In this document: piece after piece, positions 52,240 through 61,242 of the stretch
Layout of the letters: the number at the start of each line of letters is the position of its first letter
How positions within the stretch are numbered: the first letter of the stretch is position 1
Origin: Methylomonas rapida
Lineage (GTDB): Bacteria > Pseudomonadota > Gammaproteobacteria > Methylococcales > Methylomonadaceae
Direction of reading: 5' to 3'
DNA: 64,000 bases
Assembly (NCBI RefSeq): GCF_024360925.2
Contig: NZ_CP113517.1
Span: 1,178,001-1,242,000 of the forward strand
The notes under the pieces: generated by a model
The model's input: only the letters and a program-made list of their open reading frames with translations
What the model was told of the DNA's origin: nothing
Databases searched by the model: none
Program-made: the position numbers and the translations under genes

Positions 52240-55200
52240 ATGGGAAGTTTTGCATTAACTCGGCTGATTTTGATCGACTCGTATAAGCCCGGTACGCTAC
52301 AAGAAGTACGCTTGGACGGCCACACCAATCTCAACGGCGTCAATGGTGCCGGTAAAACCACCTTGCTGCGATTGATTCCATTGTTTTTCGGCGAGCGGCC
52401 TGGGCGATTGGTGCCGAAAAGTAAAGTCACCGACAGCTTTGCCAAGCATTATTTGCCCAACGAGTCGTCTTACATCATTTTCGAGTATCGCCGCGACCAG
52501 CAAATCTGCCTAGTGGTGATCTACGCCTCACTCAATGAAGAAGGTTTGTGCTATCGGTTTGTCGACAAGGGCTTCGATCGCGACGATTTTCTGGAAACCC
52601 GACTCGATGGTTCTTGCTACCCGATCTCCTGTCGTGATCTGAAACGCCACCTGGACAAACGCCATATCAATTGCAGCAATCAGCTGACGTCTTGCAGCGA
52701 CTATCGCACGGTGATTCAGAACCTGCCGCATAGCAAGGGCCAGGAATTGCGCAATCTGATTGCCCGTTACAGCTTTTGTCAGGGCAGCGCCGGCCGACGA
52801 TTGAAGGATATAGAAAAGATCGTCTCCGGCATGTTGCAACGTTCGACCGATTTCGCCGACTTGCGAGAAATGCTGGTCAATTGCATCGACGAGAACCGCG
52901 ATTCAATTTCCTTGGATATATCCATGGACAAATTGGAGGATTGGTACAAGGAATATCGCGCTTACCAACACAGCGAAGCCGAGCGGGAACAGGCGGCTGA
53001 ACTGAGCGAACTTGCCGCCGAACAGGAACAGTTTAAAACCCGATTTGGTGAACTGCACAAACGCTTACTGCTGCTGCGGGAGCGTTATCGCCAGCAACAA
53101 CAAGGGCAGCAAGAACGGCTGGCGAATACCGAGCAGTCGCTCAGAACTGTGAAATCCGATTGGGAGACTCAGGAACAAGAGATGCAATCGGCGCTGGCCA
53201 GGCAAAGAGCTGAGCTAACCAGTCTGGATAAGCAAAAAACCCAACTGGAAAATGAAAAAGCCGAATGGGACGCCAAGGACATACAGCGAAGCATCCGTCT
53301 GGCCGAGCAACAGCCTGTCTTTGCCGACAATCTGGCAAGGGAACAACAGCACTACGAGAAGCTAACTTCCGAAGTTCAGGACATCAATGCCCAATTCTCG
53401 GCGATCAAAGCCGACACGGAGAAAGGCTATGCCGAGCAGCGTTACCAGTACGAAAGGCAAATCCAGGAGGTCAGGGCTGAGGCTAGTCAAGATGAAGCCA
53501 AACATCGGGCTGAACATAACCAGGTCAGGGAGCAACTGAGAGCCGCGAATAATGGCGAACAGGAAAAGCTACATGGATCGGCCGGTGAGGTTCAGGGAAA
53601 GCTGGGGGCGCTGAATGCACAAATTGCGCAAATCCAACCTGACCCGGAATTACTCCAAACCAGAGAAGCCAAGCTAGAGCTTCAGCAAAGCCTGCAGTTA
53701 AAACTAGAAGAGGCCAAAACCGAAGTCGCAGGCATCAACAAGCGCATCAAAGCCAATCAGGATGAAGTCGAGTCCGTTCTGGAACAAAAGCGTCATCATC
53801 AGACAGAGAAACAGTCGATCGATGAGGCGATCAGCCGTCTAAAGCGGCAATTGGATACCGAAGCCGATACCTTGCTACGCTTTTTGCGCGAACATCAACC
53901 AGGCTGGACCCAAGATATTGCCAAAGTGGTTAATCCGGAATTGTTGCTGCGCGACGACCTGGAGCCGGTGTTAGTGGAAAAGCCGACGGGATTTTACGGC
54001 GTGTCGCTGAATCTGGATGTACTATCGGCGGATTTGGCGGCCGACGAACAGCAAATCCGTGCGTTGTTGTCCGAGCATGAACACCGATTGCGCGAATTGG
54101 CTGGTTTGGACGAACAGGCCGACCAACAACTGACTGCTTTGAAAAAGACCGACAGCCAATTGCGCAAGCAATCTCAGCAAGCCGAAAGTGAACAGGGGCG
54201 GCTGCAAACCAGCTTGAAAGGTATCCAAAACGAACTAGCTTCTTTGAAACTGCAGATTGAAAACAGCAAACGTCAGCGCGGGCAGCAGTTGCAATCCGAA
54301 AAAATAGCGGTCGAGCAAACGCTGGCGGACACAAAACGGCAACTGGAAGGCTTAAAACGGCAACTACAAGACGATGAAAAACAGCTTGCTGTCGAACTCG
54401 AAACCGTTATTACCCGGATTAAACAGACAGCAGAACAACAAGTCGAACATGTCAGGCAGGATATTGCCTCGCTAAACAGCCAAGAGCAGCAGGCACTGCA
54501 ACAATTGGAACAACAACGGATTAACAGCCTGAAGACTCGGCAAATCGATGTCGATGCCTTGCAGCAGCTTGAGGTCCGAATCGATACTTTGAAAAAGCAG
54601 TTGCAGACCGCCAAAACCGCCGCTGAAACGGTGAGCGAATATCGGCGCTGGGAGCAGCTACATTGGTCGGGCTATGCCCAATTGTGCAGCGCGGCCCGTG
54701 AACTGACTGCCGAACTACGCCAAACGGAGGCACAGTTTGCTGCCGCCAAGCAACGCTATCAACAATGCAGCAGCGAATTGAAAGCAGAGCAGGGGAGGCT
54801 GATTACCGCTTTGCAGAAACTGGACCAGGAGATGAAAACGCTGGAGCAATTACTGGACGATTGCACACCCTATGCTCGTTATGCACCCAATGTCGTCAGC
54901 TTTGACGAATCCCACACCCTGGCCTTGTTACAAAACGAATATCGCGCTTTGAGCGAAGCTTACAAAAATCAGCGGCGAATGTTGCTGGCAAAGCTGAGGC
55001 ATTTGAAACAGACCTTGGCGCGTTATCCCAGCACCCGACCGGCACAGTATTATGCCAGCCAGGAAAATGAACTCGGTCTGGACATTGACGAAACCGCCTG
55101 GTTGTCGCCAATTTTGCATTGGTACGATACAGCCTATCAGGATTTACATAGTTGGCTGGTCAATCAGGCCAACCTGTTTGGCTCCATGATTCGAGATTAT

Positions 55201-55896
55201 CAGCAAACTCTGGAAAAATTCGATCGCGGCATAGACTCCCTGTCCAGACGACTGACCAAGCATATCGATAGCAATATTCGTTTCGATAAAATCGAAAGCG
55301 TCCAGGGCCGCTTGACGTCAAAAGTGCAGTCCCTGGGCTACTGGCAGCAAATCGTCGCCTTTACCAAGCAATACGATGACTGGAACCGGAACAGTGATGG
55401 CTGTTTACCCGGCGAGTCATTCGCTGAAATGGTACGTTTGGTGGCGGAACAAATGTCCGGCAAGGGCAGAGTGGAAATGAAGCTGGTCAGTCTGCTGGAA
55501 CTGGAAATCATTGTCAGCGAAAACGGCCGCAGCAAACGTGCGACCCATGCCGAGGAATTACAGCAAATCTCCAGTCACGGCTTGTCGTATTTGATCTTGT
55601 GCGTATTCTTTATCGCTCTGGTCAACATGATACGCAAGGATCAACCCTTGAACATCATCTGGCCGATGGATGAGCTAAAGGAACTGCATCAGGTCAATAT
55701 CGAGGTGTTGCTGGAGTTACTGAGCAATAATGGCATCACCTTGCTGTCGGCTTTTCCTGATCCCGACCCGGACGTGCTACGGTTGTTCAAAAATCGTTAT
55801 CAGGTGGTCGGCCAGCGCGAACTGGTTGAGATGGAAATCGATGACGCTTATCTCGCGGAATTGGCGCCGATGGTCAGGGAGCTGGCAAATGTTTGA
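52240..55896 (+). CDS. SMC/MukB-like ATPase of a Wadjet-like cassette (JetC position)
   Basis: 1218 residues. Walker A GVNGAGKTT at 33-41, long coiled coil rich in Gln/Glu/Lys (about 230-900, broken near 560-640), ABC signature SHGLSYLIL (about 1112) and Walker B IIWPMDE (about 1138). This is the architecture of MukB/MksB/JetC SMC proteins, which extrude DNA loops. In Wadjet these recognise and help cleave closed circular plasmids. The following genes match MukE, MukF and Toprim partners. Here the SMC gene comes first in the operon, unlike the usual A-B-C-D order. Confidence 0.85.
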   Translation: MGSFALTRLILIDSYKPGTLQEVRLDGHTNLNGVNGAGKTTLLRLIPLFFGERPGRLVPKSKVTDSFAKHYLPNESSYIIFEYRRDQQICLVVIYASLNEEGLCYRFVDKGFDRDDFLETRLDGSCYPISCRDLKRHLDKRHINCSNQLTSCSDYRTVIQNLPHSKGQELRNLIARYSFCQGSAGRRLKDIEKIVSGMLQRSTDFADLREMLVNCIDENRDSISLDISMDKLEDWYKEYRAYQHSEAEREQAAELSELAAEQEQFKTRFGELHKRLLLLRERYRQQQQGQQERLANTEQSLRTVKSDWETQEQEMQSALARQRAELTSLDKQKTQLENEKAEWDAKDIQRSIRLAEQQPVFADNLAREQQHYEKLTSEVQDINAQFSAIKADTEKGYAEQRYQYERQIQEVRAEASQDEAKHRAEHNQVREQLRAANNGEQEKLHGSAGEVQGKLGALNAQIAQIQPDPELLQTREAKLELQQSLQLKLEEAKTEVAGINKRIKANQDEVESVLEQKRHHQTEKQSIDEAISRLKRQLDTEADTLLRFLREHQPGWTQDIAKVVNPELLLRDDLEPVLVEKPTGFYGVSLNLDVLSADLAADEQQIRALLSEHEHRLRELAGLDEQADQQLTALKKTDSQLRKQSQQAESEQGRLQTSLKGIQNELASLKLQIENSKRQRGQQLQSEKIAVEQTLADTKRQLEGLKRQLQDDEKQLAVELETVITRIKQTAEQQVEHVRQDIASLNSQEQQALQQLEQQRINSLKTRQIDVDALQQLEVRIDTLKKQLQTAKTAAETVSEYRRWEQLHWSGYAQLCSAARELTAELRQTEAQFAAAKQRYQQCSSELKAEQGRLITALQKLDQEMKTLEQLLDDCTPYARYAPNVVSFDESHTLALLQNEYRALSEAYKNQRRMLLAKLRHLKQTLARYPSTRPAQYYASQENELGLDIDETAWLSPILHWYDTAYQDLHSWLVNQANLFGSMIRDYQQTLEKFDRGIDSLSRRLTKHIDSNIRFDKIESVQGRLTSKVQSLGYWQQIVAFTKQYDDWNRNSDGCLPGESFAEMVRLVAEQMSGKGRVEMKLVSLLELEIIVSENGRSKRATHAEELQQISSHGLSYLILCVFFIALVNMIRKDQPLNIIWPMDELKELHQVNIEVLLELLSNNGITLLSAFPDPDPDVLRLFKNRYQVVGQRELVEMEIDDAYLAELAPMVRELANV

Positions 55897-56512
55897 CGTG
55901 CTACTGAAACGCTTGCTGCAAGGCGAGTTCATTTGTGAAATCAGCGACGAAACCGGCTTTCGTTTTTTACAGCAGGCCGACAACGCACAACAGGTCGACG
56001 AATTCTTAAGCCGATTGCAATACCGCTTGAGTAAGACTCAGAACGGCCTGGCGTACTATACAGCCTATCGACAGATCGACGCCGGCGCCCGCCGCGATAT
56101 TCAACGAATCTTTCAACAATTTCGGGTGGAGTTGCAACCGGTGGTGGAATGGCTGGATATGATGATGGCCTGCTTACATCGCGATACCGTCTTGTCGCCT
56201 GGTGATACACTGAGCTTCGGGGCGCTATTGCAGGTCATCGAGAGCAATCAGGCTTTGGCGGATCGTTTGCAAACCTTTGGCCGCTTTAAAGACTTTGTCT
56301 GCACCGACGATGCCGTTAAAAGTCGTCTGGAAAAACTGCTGAAAACATTGGATCAATGGGGCTATTTGCATCTGTCGAACCGCGACACCCTGATTTATCA
56401 AGTGACCGGCAAGCTGGATTATTTCTATCAGGCGCTGCAATTCATCAAAGAGCATGAGCAATTGCCTATCACGCAGGACGAAGACGACGTGGCCCAGGAG
56501 AGTTTGTTTTGA
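55889..56512 (+). CDS. MukE-like subunit (JetB position)
   Basis: 207 residues from the ATG at 55889, overlapping the SMC gene by 8 bp. The frame upstream of 55889 only shadows the SMC gene. Starts MFDVLLKRLLQGEFICEISDE. Tandem winged-helix character, with LEKLLKTLDQWGYLHLSNRDTLIYQV at the end like the second winged helix of MukE/MksE/JetB. It would bridge SMC heads and kleisin. Assignment rests on size, fold hints and position. Confidence 0.65.
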   Translation: MFDVLLKRLLQGEFICEISDETGFRFLQQADNAQQVDEFLSRLQYRLSKTQNGLAYYTAYRQIDAGARRDIQRIFQQFRVELQPVVEWLDMMMACLHRDTVLSPGDTLSFGALLQVIESNQALADRLQTFGRFKDFVCTDDAVKSRLEKLLKTLDQWGYLHLSNRDTLIYQVTGKLDYFYQALQFIKEHEQLPITQDEDDVAQESLF

Positions 56513-58014
56513 GTCAGGCCGAACAAAGCATGGAGCGGCTGTTCAGGGCGCTGGCCAATCATAGCGACTTGATCGCCAAGGCCTATTTCAATGGCACTGT
56601 CTATTCGGATAGCCAGAATCAACGCACCCTCAATCAGCTCAAACAACTGAAAGTACTGGTCAATTACGGCGACGATGGTTTCCGCGTCGCCGGCCGGTTG
56701 AGCCAGTTTCTCGATAGCGCCTTGAGTAGCGACCGTATTCGCCGGTTGGACACCGATCTGTCGAGCTGGATCGATACCCTGGAGCAGCAGATCGGTTTGT
56801 ACCAGGACGCCTGGCGGGAGAACCGCTTGGACGATGTGGATCATTACCTGCTGGAAATCCAACGCTTGGTATTTGATTTGGCCGACAATCTGGAGGAAAA
56901 CACCAGTTACCTGTTGATGCTGGTCAACAGCCGTTTTGCCAATGTCCGGACCCTGGCGGAAAAACAAAAACAGAACACCTTTTACCCGGGGAGTCGCTAT
57001 TTTTGCGAAAGATTTTTCGGAAATCCCTTGACCGAAAAATCGGCAAAAATCACGCGACCGCTTATGCCTGCGGCGGCCCCGATTCGTCCGCGTCACCTCG
57101 TTCCGACCCAACAAGGGGTCGAAACATTGGCTCTCGCATGACTTGACGCCGTGTCGCGATGCCTTGCAGGTTTTCTCCGCTTCGCTGCGAAAACCCGCCC
57201 GGCGCTACGGCTATCGGGGACTAAAAATCTTCACTTCGCTAGCGCTCCGTTTCCAAGATTTTCAGCGATCGCCCGTCTGGAAAAGCTGGTGAACGCCATC
57301 AGTGCCTTGCAGCCTGAGTTCTTACTGGAATACGTCGAGGAACAACCGGAGTTGCATCAATTGCTGGAGAGGCAATTGCTTCGGCTATTGCCGAAGTACC
57401 AACAGCGACTGCAGGATATTCTCGATAAGCTGAAAATTTTCCTGTTCGAACTGCGGCAAATCGAAGTCCGAGCGCAACTGGTACAAGGCTTTGCGTTTTA
57501 TCTGCGACAAAACCCCGATTACCAGCCGCTGGACTGGAGCGAGCACGATCAGATTCCGGATCATTGGAATCGCATTCAACCCTTGGCGCTGTCGGCGCAT
57601 GCAGATCCCCTGGACCATGCCGTGGAGCAGGAACTGGTCGAGATTGCCCAGAAAATTCGCGTCGATAGCGATGCCTTGTTAGCCAAACAAAAGCAGCGGC
57701 GTTTGAATGCGGTGACGTTAAACCCAGCGGAAAAGCAGACCGTACACGTTCCGAAATACCGACGGCAACTGGCGGCTTATATGGCCAAAGTGCGTCAACA
57801 ATCTGGCCGGCCATTATCGGCGCTGGCCTTTCAACAGGTGTTCGCCAACGATATTGAACCCACCATCTGGTTGGCGTGCGTGATGAACGAATGCATGAAA
57901 CAGCAACATAAGTCCTTGCAAGTCGAATGGCGGGAGGTAGGCCAAGGGGCAGGCTTTACCGGCAATAAGAAGATTTGCGATATCGTGTTGTGCTGTCAGG
58001 ATGGCGAAAGATGA
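56509..58014 (+). pseudogene. MukF-like kleisin (JetA position), interrupted by an in-frame hairpin-rich insertion
   Basis: The start is TTG at 56509, overlapping the previous stop, with GGAG 8 nt upstream. The N-terminal part (residues 1-159, to NTFY) has a winged helix (LIAKAYFNGTVYSDSQNQRTL) and helices. The C-terminal part resumes near 57268 (IARLEKLVNAISALQPEFL) and runs to 58014. Between them lies an insertion of about 282 bp in the same frame with a single TGA at 57139-57141. Without the insertion the product would be about 407 residues, right for a MukF/JetA-type kleisin. As it stands, a truncated 210-residue protein results. Confidence 0.65.
56986..57267. repeat. Hairpin-rich insertion element within the MukF-like gene
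   Basis: Boundaries are estimated from where the encoded protein stops and resumes resembling a helical kleisin. It begins CCGGGGAGTCGCTATTTTTG. The left part folds as ATTTTTCGG / CCGAAAAAT with outer ATTTTTGC / GCAAAAAT and GTCGC / GCGAC. The middle has GGTTTTC ... GAAAACC around TTCG. The right part has AAAATCTT ... AAGATTTT around TAGCGCT. About 94 codons long, so the frame is kept apart from one TGA. No gene inside. Confidence 0.6.
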
Positions 58015-58877
58015 ACAAAACATGGTTGGCGGTCATTGGCCGCGCGATCGATAGTGAACAGGAGCTGTTTCCGCTCAATCAAACCTGGCAGGCCATTCAC
58101 CAGGAATACAACATCGGCCTGACTCAAGCCAAAAAACTACTACTGACCCACCAGGACAAACAGGAATTACGGGAGCTGGTCAATAAAATCTCCGGCATCG
58201 ATCTGCAGCAGGTCGCTCCTAGCGAGTTTATCGGGATGCAGCGCGAACAGGTTTTAACCGTGGCCGTCGATGAAAAGTTGGCCGGTCAGTCGGTGAAGAA
58301 AAATCGCCTGGCTATTAAATCCTTGCCGGGCAGGGCGCTCAAGTTAAACGGTGAACACTATCGATTGCCGGAGAACAGTCATTGCGATATGGCCTTAGAA
58401 CGTATCGGCAGTGTCGAACATCAGAGCATTTGGATTATTGAGAATTACCGCTGTTTCGATCAGTTGGGCGCCATCAAGCTGGATGAGTCGGCGGCGTTGA
58501 TCGAACCATTGGTAATTTTTCGTGGCGATCATGTGTATCAGGGCGGAACAGTATTGAGTCTGATCGAGAAACTTCAGTTGCCGGTCTGGGTGATGGGTGA
58601 CCTGGACCCGAAAGGCCTGAGCATTGCCCAGTCGTATCCCAACTTTGCCGGCTTGATTGCGCCGGACATGGCAGTGTTGGAGAACTATTTCAACGACTCA
58701 GGCAAAGCCAATCATAAACTCTACGAAAAACAGCTCGCCGGCTGCCGAAGGGCGTTATCCGATACCCGCTATTCCATTATTCAAGCCTGTTGGCAGCTGA
58801 TGAAACAGCATCAGGCCGGTATCGTTCAGGAACATTGGCTGGTCGGTAACACTACGCTGAAAATGCACCCAGCCTAA
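58011..58877 (+). CDS. Toprim-domain protein (JetD-like nuclease position)
   Basis: 288 residues from the ATG at 58011 (ATGA overlap with the kleisin stop). The C-terminal half is a Toprim fold: Glu144 in IWIIENYRCFD and the D-x-D of VWVMGDLDPKGLSIA (Asp197, Asp199). The N-terminal half is helical and winged-helix-like. JetD of Wadjet uses the same Toprim to cut plasmid DNA brought by the SMC complex. Overall sequence looks divergent from the DUF3322/DUF2220 JetD that I know. Confidence 0.7.
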   Translation: MNKTWLAVIGRAIDSEQELFPLNQTWQAIHQEYNIGLTQAKKLLLTHQDKQELRELVNKISGIDLQQVAPSEFIGMQREQVLTVAVDEKLAGQSVKKNRLAIKSLPGRALKLNGEHYRLPENSHCDMALERIGSVEHQSIWIIENYRCFDQLGAIKLDESAALIEPLVIFRGDHVYQGGTVLSLIEKLQLPVWVMGDLDPKGLSIAQSYPNFAGLIAPDMAVLENYFNDSGKANHKLYEKQLAGCRRALSDTRYSIIQACWQLMKQHQAGIVQEHWLVGNTTLKMHPA

Positions 58878-58897
58878 TCCAGATCAATGAAGACCTG

Positions 58898-61210
58898 ATG
58901 ATTCCAGAGCTAATACCCAATCTATATCAAGATCGCTTTCTAAGGTTAACCGAAAACGGCGAGTTGACGACTGATGTGATCATCAAGTTGACGCACCGGT
59001 ACCTGGACGGAAAACCAGCCAAAGTCGGAAAGCGAAGCTTGAGCGCAGCTGATCGAGATCTCGATTTTTGGAATGCCATTTTTTGGGAAGACGTTTCCAA
59101 CGAGGTTTTCGAGACTGAAGCCTTCGCTCTGGCTTTGGCTCGATATCTTCAGCAAAACAAGGTGACCCGGCCGGGTTGGCTCCAGCACCTGGTTGTCAGG
59201 GCGCCAGGTGCACTCCGGCGTGCCATTCGATATTCCCAGGTGTTCTTGTCACCAACTGAATTGCGTTGGAAGGAAATCATCGGGCTTGATCTGGGCAGTG
59301 CCGAAGGTCTGTCTGATTTTATTAAAGCTTGTGGAATTCTTCAGGGCGAAAACCGCAAGTTAAAGAACGCGATAAAGTCGATAGAAGCCGAGCTGAAACT
59401 GATAACACCCATGGAAACGCTGGTCTATGCAAGCTTATTTGCATTTAGACATGTCGTATACAGCCTGGGTCAGCAAGAGTTGAGGCCCCACCTACTTGAT
59501 AAGGATCGTGCAGATGCCAGTCGTGTCGACTTTCAGGAAACAACTGATGCCATCAATCAGATTCTGATTTCAAAACTAAAAACCAGCGTTCACAGCGATT
59601 TTTTTATATCGGAGCGTATCATCGGTCAATCGCTTCGCAAGCACATGTCACCGTTGCTGTTTCCGTCCCCCTCTACAGCAAGGGCTGCCGAGAAGTGTCT
59701 GTCTTATATGGATACGTTTGAACGTCTCGTTGCCGCCTATCTGCAGTTCAATGAGTTCGTCGGTAGGACCATCAATTGCTTTTGTTTTGACGAGGATTAC
59801 GATATTCGCTTTGAAGGGGAAAGGCTGATTGTATTTCCAAGGGTAATTCCGGAAGAAAGCGAATGGGATCGAAACGGTAAGAAACTTGATCGATTGCATC
59901 AATATTGGCATTTCAGGGCTATCGATGAATTTATCAAATTAGGCCTTGCGTTTGAGCGCTTTGGGCGTCCTGAAAACGAGGAAAGCAATCGATTTGCCTG
60001 GATATCCGCCATTCGTACCAAGCTTGAACTGACGGAAATTTACGGCCTTGAAGATGAAATCATGACCGAAAGCGGCTACAAAATCGATTTATTGCGGACA
60101 CTGCTGACGATTGAACTGATGCACGCCTTTTACAAGCATGGGTATATTTTGCCTTATTGCAGAGAATACGAGCAGGCAGGGAATTGGTTGGCGGCGTTGA
60201 GTGTGTTTTCGTTCGCTGGACTTATTGAAGGTGAAATACGGCTTCCGATCACCTTTGCTGAGCGTAAGGCCAAGATTGCCAGAATTTGCAACTGGACTCG
60301 CAGCGAGGAATGGCCAAACGGCAATAAACAAATGACGGAAGCTATCCTGAATTTCTGGTCAAACGACTTGAAAGACTCGTCAAGACGACTGCGTGAGCGT
60401 GAGCATGCTTTGCAACCGGAGTTGCACGAGCAGCCGATATTCAAAATTGGAAATTATCTTTTCGAATTGCCGTGGGTATTTGCATTTCAAAACAACGTCA
60501 CGGCCGCCGTGAACAACTTGCGGCGAGTGGGTCGAAATCGAGGTGAGCTGAATAGTGAAACCAATCGTATCGAGAAGCGACTTGCCGAAACCTTTGAGCA
60601 ATTTGGTTTTAAGGTGGTTGGTAACTTCCATCCGCCTCGCGATGCTGACGATGAGGTTGGCGAAATTGATTTGATCTGTTTTCGCGATGATCATCTTTTT
60701 ATCTTTGAAATTAAATCGGGATACATGCGCAAGACCCAACGCGATGCCTGGCAACATAGGACCAGCACGTTAAGGAAAGCTGCGCGTCAACTGAAACGAA
60801 AAAGTACTTTGGTAACCGAAAGATTTACAACCGATCCGACTCTAGCCGCATTACTCGGTGATCGAGATGTCAGTCATATTCAGACGCATTGCTGGATTAT
60901 CGACACATCCATCGAGCATGACCATGAGTATTTCGAAGGGTTTCTGAAAGTCTCGCTTCAGGAAATTATCATTGTGCTTAGAAATGAACGCCATTTATTA
61001 AGAGATTTTCACCAAGCAATCGATATTAAAAAAGCTAAGCACGGTTTTAGTTCTAGCATCAAAGATGACTTTGCAAATATTTGTGGAGATGCAATGTCAG
61101 CAGTATTTGAGCAGATTGACGATGATAATCTCTATCCAAATGGTTTTAACGCTGGTCAATTTGCAAGCATTATTGAAACAGCGGCTATTTGGAATGTTCT
61201 CGATGCTTGA
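58898..61210 (+). CDS. Large protein with C-terminal PD-(D/E)XK nuclease domain
   Basis: 770 residues, 20 bp after the Toprim gene and probably in its operon. The first 530 residues are helical and not recognised. Residues about 570-660 hold a restriction-endonuclease-like site: VGEIDLICFRDDHLFIFEIKSGY, with Asp591 and the E-x-K pair Glu604/Lys606, then a basic helix (KAARQLKRK). Such domains cut DNA or occasionally RNA. It may be a fifth component of the SMC cassette or an independent defence gene. No helicase motif. Confidence 0.65.
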   Translation: MIPELIPNLYQDRFLRLTENGELTTDVIIKLTHRYLDGKPAKVGKRSLSAADRDLDFWNAIFWEDVSNEVFETEAFALALARYLQQNKVTRPGWLQHLVVRAPGALRRAIRYSQVFLSPTELRWKEIIGLDLGSAEGLSDFIKACGILQGENRKLKNAIKSIEAELKLITPMETLVYASLFAFRHVVYSLGQQELRPHLLDKDRADASRVDFQETTDAINQILISKLKTSVHSDFFISERIIGQSLRKHMSPLLFPSPSTARAAEKCLSYMDTFERLVAAYLQFNEFVGRTINCFCFDEDYDIRFEGERLIVFPRVIPEESEWDRNGKKLDRLHQYWHFRAIDEFIKLGLAFERFGRPENEESNRFAWISAIRTKLELTEIYGLEDEIMTESGYKIDLLRTLLTIELMHAFYKHGYILPYCREYEQAGNWLAALSVFSFAGLIEGEIRLPITFAERKAKIARICNWTRSEEWPNGNKQMTEAILNFWSNDLKDSSRRLREREHALQPELHEQPIFKIGNYLFELPWVFAFQNNVTAAVNNLRRVGRNRGELNSETNRIEKRLAETFEQFGFKVVGNFHPPRDADDEVGEIDLICFRDDHLFIFEIKSGYMRKTQRDAWQHRTSTLRKAARQLKRKSTLVTERFTTDPTLAALLGDRDVSHIQTHCWIIDTSIEHDHEYFEGFLKVSLQEIIIVLRNERHLLRDFHQAIDIKKAKHGFSSSIKDDFANICGDAMSAVFEQIDDDNLYPNGFNAGQFASIIETAAIWNVLDA

Positions 61211-61242
61211 AAATACCCAAAAACCTCAGATTTAAAGCCCAT

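Larger units (their letters stand above)
36196..61210. other. Defence island between the recombination module and traN
   Basis: CBASS, WYL regulator, type I restriction-modification with toxin-antitoxin and Fic inserts, HU, SMC cassette and a nuclease-domain gene lie together, bounded on one side by the AcaB-like/ssb module and on the other by traN. In SXT/R391 elements the traN-ssb side interval is an accepted variable hotspot (HS4). The correspondence is inferred from gene order. Confidence 0.7.

Noticed and set aside
57139..57141. TGA read-through joining both halves of the kleisin gene
   Set aside because: The flanking residues come from the hairpin-rich insertion, not from the kleisin, so read-through would not restore a normal protein.
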